8,818 nt of DNA from Deltaproteobacteria bacterium (lineage in GTDB: Bacteria; Desulfobacterota; Desulfuromonadia; Geobacterales; DSM-12255). This document shows positions 6,176 to 8,818 of the stretch, in pieces. Position 1 is the stretch's first letter. Each line of letters opens with the position of its first letter. The stretch spans positions 1-8,818 of the forward strand of contig JAGFXN010000046.1 of NCBI GenBank assembly GCA_017861215.1. The letters run 5' to 3'. A model generated the notes under the pieces. It worked only from the letters and a program-made list of their open reading frames with translations, ran no database searches and was not told the DNA's origin. A program made the translations under genes and the position numbers.

Positions 6176-7263
6176 ACTACCAGGATGAATTCCGGCAGCG
6201 CGGACTGGTGCAGGGGCTTGCCGGCCGGCTGCGCCGGCTTGTTGCCGCCTATGACGGCACCATGACCTTTATGGAGGTATGCGGCACGCATACCATGGCG
6301 ATTTACCGCTACGGCCTGCGCAGCCTCCTGCCACCGCAGATCCGGCTGATCTCCGGTCCGGGCTGTCCGGTCTGTGTCACGCCGAACAGCTATCTCGACC
6401 GGGCGGTGGCGCTCAGCCGTCTGCCGCAGGTCATTATCACCACTTTCGGCGATATGATGCGCGTGCCCGGCTCCAGCTCCTCGCTGCTGGAGGAGAGAGC
6501 CAAGGGGGCGGACATCCGTATCGTCTACTCGCCGCTGGACGCCGTAGCCGTGGCCGCCAGAAACCCGGAGAAACAGGTGGTCTTCCTCGGCGTCGGCTTC
6601 GAGACGACCGCCCCGGCAGTAGCCGGCAGCATCCTTGCCGCTGAAGCTGACGGCATTGCCAACTATTTCGTGCTGGCGGCGCACAAGACCATCCCGGTGC
6701 CGATGCAGGTGCTGACTGCGGATCCCGACCTGGCGCTGGACGGCTATATCTGTCCGGCCCATGTCAGCGCCATCATCGGTGCTGCCGCCTACCGGCCGCT
6801 GGCGGAGGAGCTTCATACCCCCTGCGTCATTACCGGCTTCGAACCGGCGGATGTGCTCCAGGGGGTGCTGATGCTCGCAGAGCAGGTCATTTCCGGTCAG
6901 AGCAGGGTAGAGATCCAGTACAGCCGGGTCGTGCGACCTGAGGGCAATCTGAAGGCGCAGGCGATCCTCCGGCAGCTCTTCACCCCGTGCGATGTCGTCT
7001 GGCGCGGCATCGGCCTGATCCCCGGCAGCGGTCTGGCAATCAGTGACCGCTACGCTGCCTTTGATGCGGAGAAGATGCTGCCGGTTGAGGTGGAGCCGCT
7101 CCGGGAAGAACCCGGCTGCGCCTGCGGCGAAATCCTCAAGGGGAAGCTCGACCCGGAAGAATGTCCCCTGTTCGGCACGGTCTGTACCCCGGAGAGCCCG
7201 GTCGGCGCCTGCATGGTGTCGAGTGAGGGGAGTTGTTCGGCGGCGTATAGTTACCGGCAGTAG
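6172..7263 (+). CDS. hypD: Hydrogenase formation protein HypD
   Basis: A 363-residue iron-sulfur protein that, with HypC, forms the platform on which the Fe(CN)2CO group of [NiFe]-hydrogenase is built; its cluster and thiols are thought to supply electrons. Signature motifs are all present: MEVCGTHTMAIYRYGL (Cys37, His40), SGPGCPVCVT (Cys65 and Cys68), TFGDMMRVPG (91-100), FLGVGFETTAP (138-148) and ICPAHVSAIIG. The C-terminal part carries the [4Fe-4S] cysteines among Cys316, Cys318, Cys331, Cys338, Cys347 and Cys355 (PGCACGEILKGK, ECPLFGTVC). Length is normal and nothing essential is missing. It overlaps hypC by 4 bp. In many genomes hypE follows, but here a heptamer repeat array and an NADH dehydrogenase gene follow. 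The TAG stop at 7261-7263 is the first three bases of the first TAGTCAG heptamer. Confidence 0.97.
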   Translation: MNYQDEFRQRGLVQGLAGRLRRLVAAYDGTMTFMEVCGTHTMAIYRYGLRSLLPPQIRLISGPGCPVCVTPNSYLDRAVALSRLPQVIITTFGDMMRVPGSSSSLLEERAKGADIRIVYSPLDAVAVAARNPEKQVVFLGVGFETTAPAVAGSILAAEADGIANYFVLAAHKTIPVPMQVLTADPDLALDGYICPAHVSAIIGAAAYRPLAEELHTPCVITGFEPADVLQGVLMLAEQVISGQSRVEIQYSRVVRPEGNLKAQAILRQLFTPCDVVWRGIGLIPGSGLAISDRYAAFDAEKMLPVEVEPLREEPGCACGEILKGKLDPEECPLFGTVCTPESPVGACMVSSEGSCSAAYSYRQ

Positions 7264-7324
7264 TCAGGGGTCAGTAGTCAGCTCAGGGTCTTTTGTACTG
7301 ACTCCTGACTACTGGATTACTGAC
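7258..7324. repeat. Inverted array of TAGTCAG-type heptamers between hypD and ndh
   Basis: Three tandem heptamers, TAGTCAG (7261-7267), GGGTCAG (7268-7274) and TAGTCAG (7275-7281), are followed by the same motif inverted: TACTGAC (7296-7302), TCCTGAC (7303-7309), TACTGGA (7310-7316) and TACTGAC (7318-7324). As a result 7258-7274 pairs with 7298-7314 over 17 bp, with one G.T wobble and a 23-nt loop. A second right-hand partner is offered by 7272-7281, so two alternative hairpins are possible. No T-tract follows. It could be a transcript-end hairpin for hypD or an ndh leader structure, or simply one of the heptameric repeat families that accumulate in intergenic DNA. Confidence 0.75.
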
Positions 7325-7335
7325 AATTGCCTTTC

Positions 7336-7341
7336 AAGGAG
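7336..7341 (+). promoter_or_regulatory. Ribosome-binding site of ndh
   Basis: AAGGAG with a 5-nt spacer before the ATG at 7347. It is the strongest Shine-Dalgarno match in the window together with that of hypC. Confidence 0.75.
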
Positions 7342-7346
7342 TCAGC

Positions 7347-8591
7347 ATGAAACGGGTAGTGATTGTCGGCATGGGGTTTGGCGGGGTGCGGGCGGCACGG
7401 GAGCTTGCCGGCCAGGGGCTGGAAATCGTGCTGGTTGACCGCAACAACTACCACCTGTTCCAGCCGCTCCTCTATCAGGTGGCGACTGCAGGCCTTGAGC
7501 AGGAGTCGATCGCCTACCCGGTCCGGGCCATGGCCAGAAGCTGGCCCGGCAGCAGATTCATCCTTGCCGAGGTGAGCGGCGCTGATCTCGATGCCCGGCA
7601 ACTGCAGACTTCCGCAGGGGACATCCCGTACGACTACCTGATCGTCGGCGGCGGCAGCGTCACCAATTACTTCGGCAACGAAGCGGTGGCGCGCCATGCC
7701 TTTGACCTGAAGAAGCTGGCCGATGCCGAACAGCTGCGCAACCATATCCTCTGGTCGTGTGAAAAGGCTGTTGCCGAGAGCAACCCCGAGCGGCGGCGAG
7801 CCCTGATGACCTTTGTCATCGTCGGCGGCGGGCCGACCGGGGTCGAATTTGCCGGCGCGCTGATCGAGCTGGTGCACTACGTGCTTTCCAAGGACTACCC
7901 GGAACTGCCCGCACGGGAAGCGCGCATCATGCTGATAGAAGCCGCCGACCGGCTGCTGCTCGCCATGCCGGAAAAACTGTCGGCATACTCGGCGCGCAAG
8001 CTCCGGGAAATGGGGGTGGAACTGCTGTTCGGCAGAAAAGTTACCGGCGCTACGGCCGAAACTGTCGAACTTGACGGCAGCGACACCATCGCCGCCCATA
8101 CCCTCTTCTGGTCGGCCGGCGTTTGCGCCGCGCCGCTGGCGGCCAAACTCGGGCTGCCGCAGGCGGGTGGCGGGCGGGTGCCGGTCACTGGGCAGCTCTC
8201 TGTGGCCGGGCGGCCGGAGGTTTTTGTCGTCGGCGATATGGCGCTGCTGCAGCAGGACGGCAGCCCGCTGCCGATGGTGGCGCCGGTGGCGATGCAGATG
8301 GGGGTTCATGCCGCCAAAACCATCCTTGCCCGGGAGTGGCAGCGGCCAATCACCCCGTTCCGCTACCGCGACAAAGGGAGCATGGCGACCATCGGCAGAA
8401 GCGCCGCCGTGGCGACCACCCACGGGCTCAGCCTCACCGGCTATCCCGCCTGGCTGGCCTGGCTGCTGCTGCACCTCTACTATCTCATCGGTTTCCGCAA
8501 CAGGACCGTGGTGATGCTCAACTGGGCGTACTACTACTGGTTTCACGAGCGGCAGGTTCGGCTGATCACGGATAATGAGCGGAACCGCTGA
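7347..8591 (+). CDS. ndh: Type II NADH dehydrogenase-like NAD(P)/FAD-dependent oxidoreductase
   Basis: A 414-residue flavoprotein of the NDH-2 family, which passes electrons from NADH to membrane quinone without pumping protons. The FAD-binding GxGxxG is GMGFGG at 8-13, followed by the ribose-binding acidic residue Asp31 and NNYHLFQPLLYQVATAGL (33-50), typical of NDH-2. The second nucleotide fold, for NADH, is IVGGGPTGVEFAGAL (158-172) with Glu198. EVFVVGDMA (291-299) contacts FAD. APVAMQMG (312-319) stands where NDH-2 proteins carry the AQxAxQ quinone-site motif; the first Gln is Pro here. KGSMATIGR (343-351) is also typical. The C-terminus WLAWLLLHLYYLIGF (369-383) is a membrane-association helix region. 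The start is set by AAGGAG at 7336-7341, 5 nt before ATG. It lies 83 bp after hypD and may be co-transcribed or separately expressed. NADPH use or another electron acceptor cannot be excluded. Confidence 0.9.
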   Translation: MKRVVIVGMGFGGVRAARELAGQGLEIVLVDRNNYHLFQPLLYQVATAGLEQESIAYPVRAMARSWPGSRFILAEVSGADLDARQLQTSAGDIPYDYLIVGGGSVTNYFGNEAVARHAFDLKKLADAEQLRNHILWSCEKAVAESNPERRRALMTFVIVGGGPTGVEFAGALIELVHYVLSKDYPELPAREARIMLIEAADRLLLAMPEKLSAYSARKLREMGVELLFGRKVTGATAETVELDGSDTIAAHTLFWSAGVCAAPLAAKLGLPQAGGGRVPVTGQLSVAGRPEVFVVGDMALLQQDGSPLPMVAPVAMQMGVHAAKTILAREWQRPITPFRYRDKGSMATIGRSAAVATTHGLSLTGYPAWLAWLLLHLYYLIGFRNRTVVMLNWAYYYWFHERQVRLITDNERNR

Positions 8592-8616
8592 CCCGCAACT
8601 CATTACCGCAAAAAGC

Positions 8617-8658
8617 CTGAACCGCAAAGCACGCAAAGTTAGGCAAAGTTACGCAAAG
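8617..8658 (+). repeat. CGCAAAG repeat array, left arm of a large inverted repeat
   Basis: Four units, CGCAAAG at 8623-8629, 8632-8638 and 8652-8658 and GGCAAAG at 8642-8648, are spaced 9-10 bp apart and begin with CTGAACCG. The reverse complement is found at 8772-8814 with the same lead-in (CTTGAACCG). The array begins 25 bp after the ndh stop, so a hairpin formed with the right arm could end or stabilise the ndh transcript. Confidence 0.8.
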
Positions 8659-8771
8659 AAATCAGCTGCCTGATCGTTTTAAAATTGATTGCGACGGCAA
8701 TACTGTCATGCCGGCAGGTTAAAGGAAACCACCATCTTCTTCCAGTTGTTAACCTTTAGTATTTTGGTTAT
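8659..8771. other. Non-coding interior of the CGCAAAG inverted repeat
   Basis: I see no credible gene here on either strand; only very short frames without ribosome-binding sites. It is visibly richer in A and T than the neighbouring coding DNA. AGGTTAA at 8717-8723 and TTAACCT at 8749-8755 form a 7-bp inner inverted repeat centred near the middle of the interval. The interior may be the spacer of a palindromic element or the decayed remains of something larger. Confidence 0.5.
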
Positions 8772-8814
8772 CTTTGCGTAACCTTTGCGTTCTTCGCGTT
8801 CTTTGCGGTTCAAG
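8772..8814 (-). repeat. CGCAAAG repeat array, right arm (inverted)
   Basis: CTTTGCG at 8772-8778, 8783-8789 and 8801-8807, and CTTCGCG at 8792-8798, form the inverted counterpart of the array at 8617-8658, closing with CGGTTCAAG. Read on the minus strand it gives CTTGAACCGC followed by AAG-ending units at 9-11 bp steps. The window ends 4 bp later, so whether the element continues cannot be seen. Confidence 0.8.
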
Positions 8815-8818
8815 ATAT

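Noticed and set aside
6079..6816. Minus-strand frame opposite hypD
   Set aside because: Shadow of hypC/hypD with composition typical of antisense GC-rich frames and no family motif.
7293..7321. TTGTAC / ATTACT as an ndh promoter
   Set aside because: Spacing is 17 bp but each hexamer matches consensus at only three of six positions, and both bases sets are part of the heptamer array.
7317..8636. Long minus-strand reading frame of 439 codons opposite ndh
   Set aside because: It is a shadow of the GC-rich ndh gene, low in sensible motifs, while the + strand frame has full NDH-2 signatures.
8617..8814. CRISPR array
   Set aside because: Units are 7 bp with 2-4 bp gaps and invert in the second half; there are no long identical repeats with unique spacers and no cas genes.

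Overview
The window looks like chromosomal DNA from a deltaproteobacterium of the Geobacter/Desulfuromonadales type. This is inferred from GC-rich coding sequence, a small multihaem-style c-type cytochrome lipoprotein, a hydrogenase maturation (hyp) cluster and dense intergenic palindromic repeats. It is not proven. All real genes lie on the + strand. The long minus-strand reading frames are shadows of GC-rich genes.

Region 1 (1-1719) is a compact, operon-like run of three genes. It holds the C-terminus of a probable beta-propeller (FG-GAP/VCBS-like) protein, a patatin-like protein whose nucleophile elbow has lost both glycines, and a small lipoprotein with two CxxCH haem sites. Gaps are 8 bp and then a 4-bp ATGA overlap. 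Region 2 (1720-3480) holds a hairpin, a 181-bp palindromic element (copy 1), pyruvate kinase (pyk) and a strong intrinsic terminator. Region 3 (3481-7263) holds a second copy of the element, 182 bp, then hypF-hypC-hypD. These three genes act in making and inserting the Fe(CN)2CO ligand set of [NiFe]-hydrogenases. hypE, hypA and hypB are not in the window. Region 4 (7264-8591) is an inverted array of heptamers followed by a type II NADH dehydrogenase-like gene. Region 5 (8592-8818) has no gene and holds inward-facing CGCAAAG repeat arrays that form a large inverted repeat.

The most interesting signal is the pair of elements at 1794-1974 and 3488-3669. They have the same architecture to the base: 35-nt flanking arms on each side of a 111/112-nt core. 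Each can fold end to end into one long interrupted stem. Where the copies differ inside stems, the partner base has often changed too, so pairing is kept. Both lie in the same orientation and end 1 nt or 0 nt before the Shine-Dalgarno-like sequence of the next gene (pyk and hypF). They could be a MITE-like palindromic repeat, a structured RNA leader, or a repeat recruited as a leader. A related oddity is hypF: the ATG behind copy 2 is out of frame, and the conserved first strand of the acylphosphatase domain is encoded upstream of the first usual in-frame start codon.
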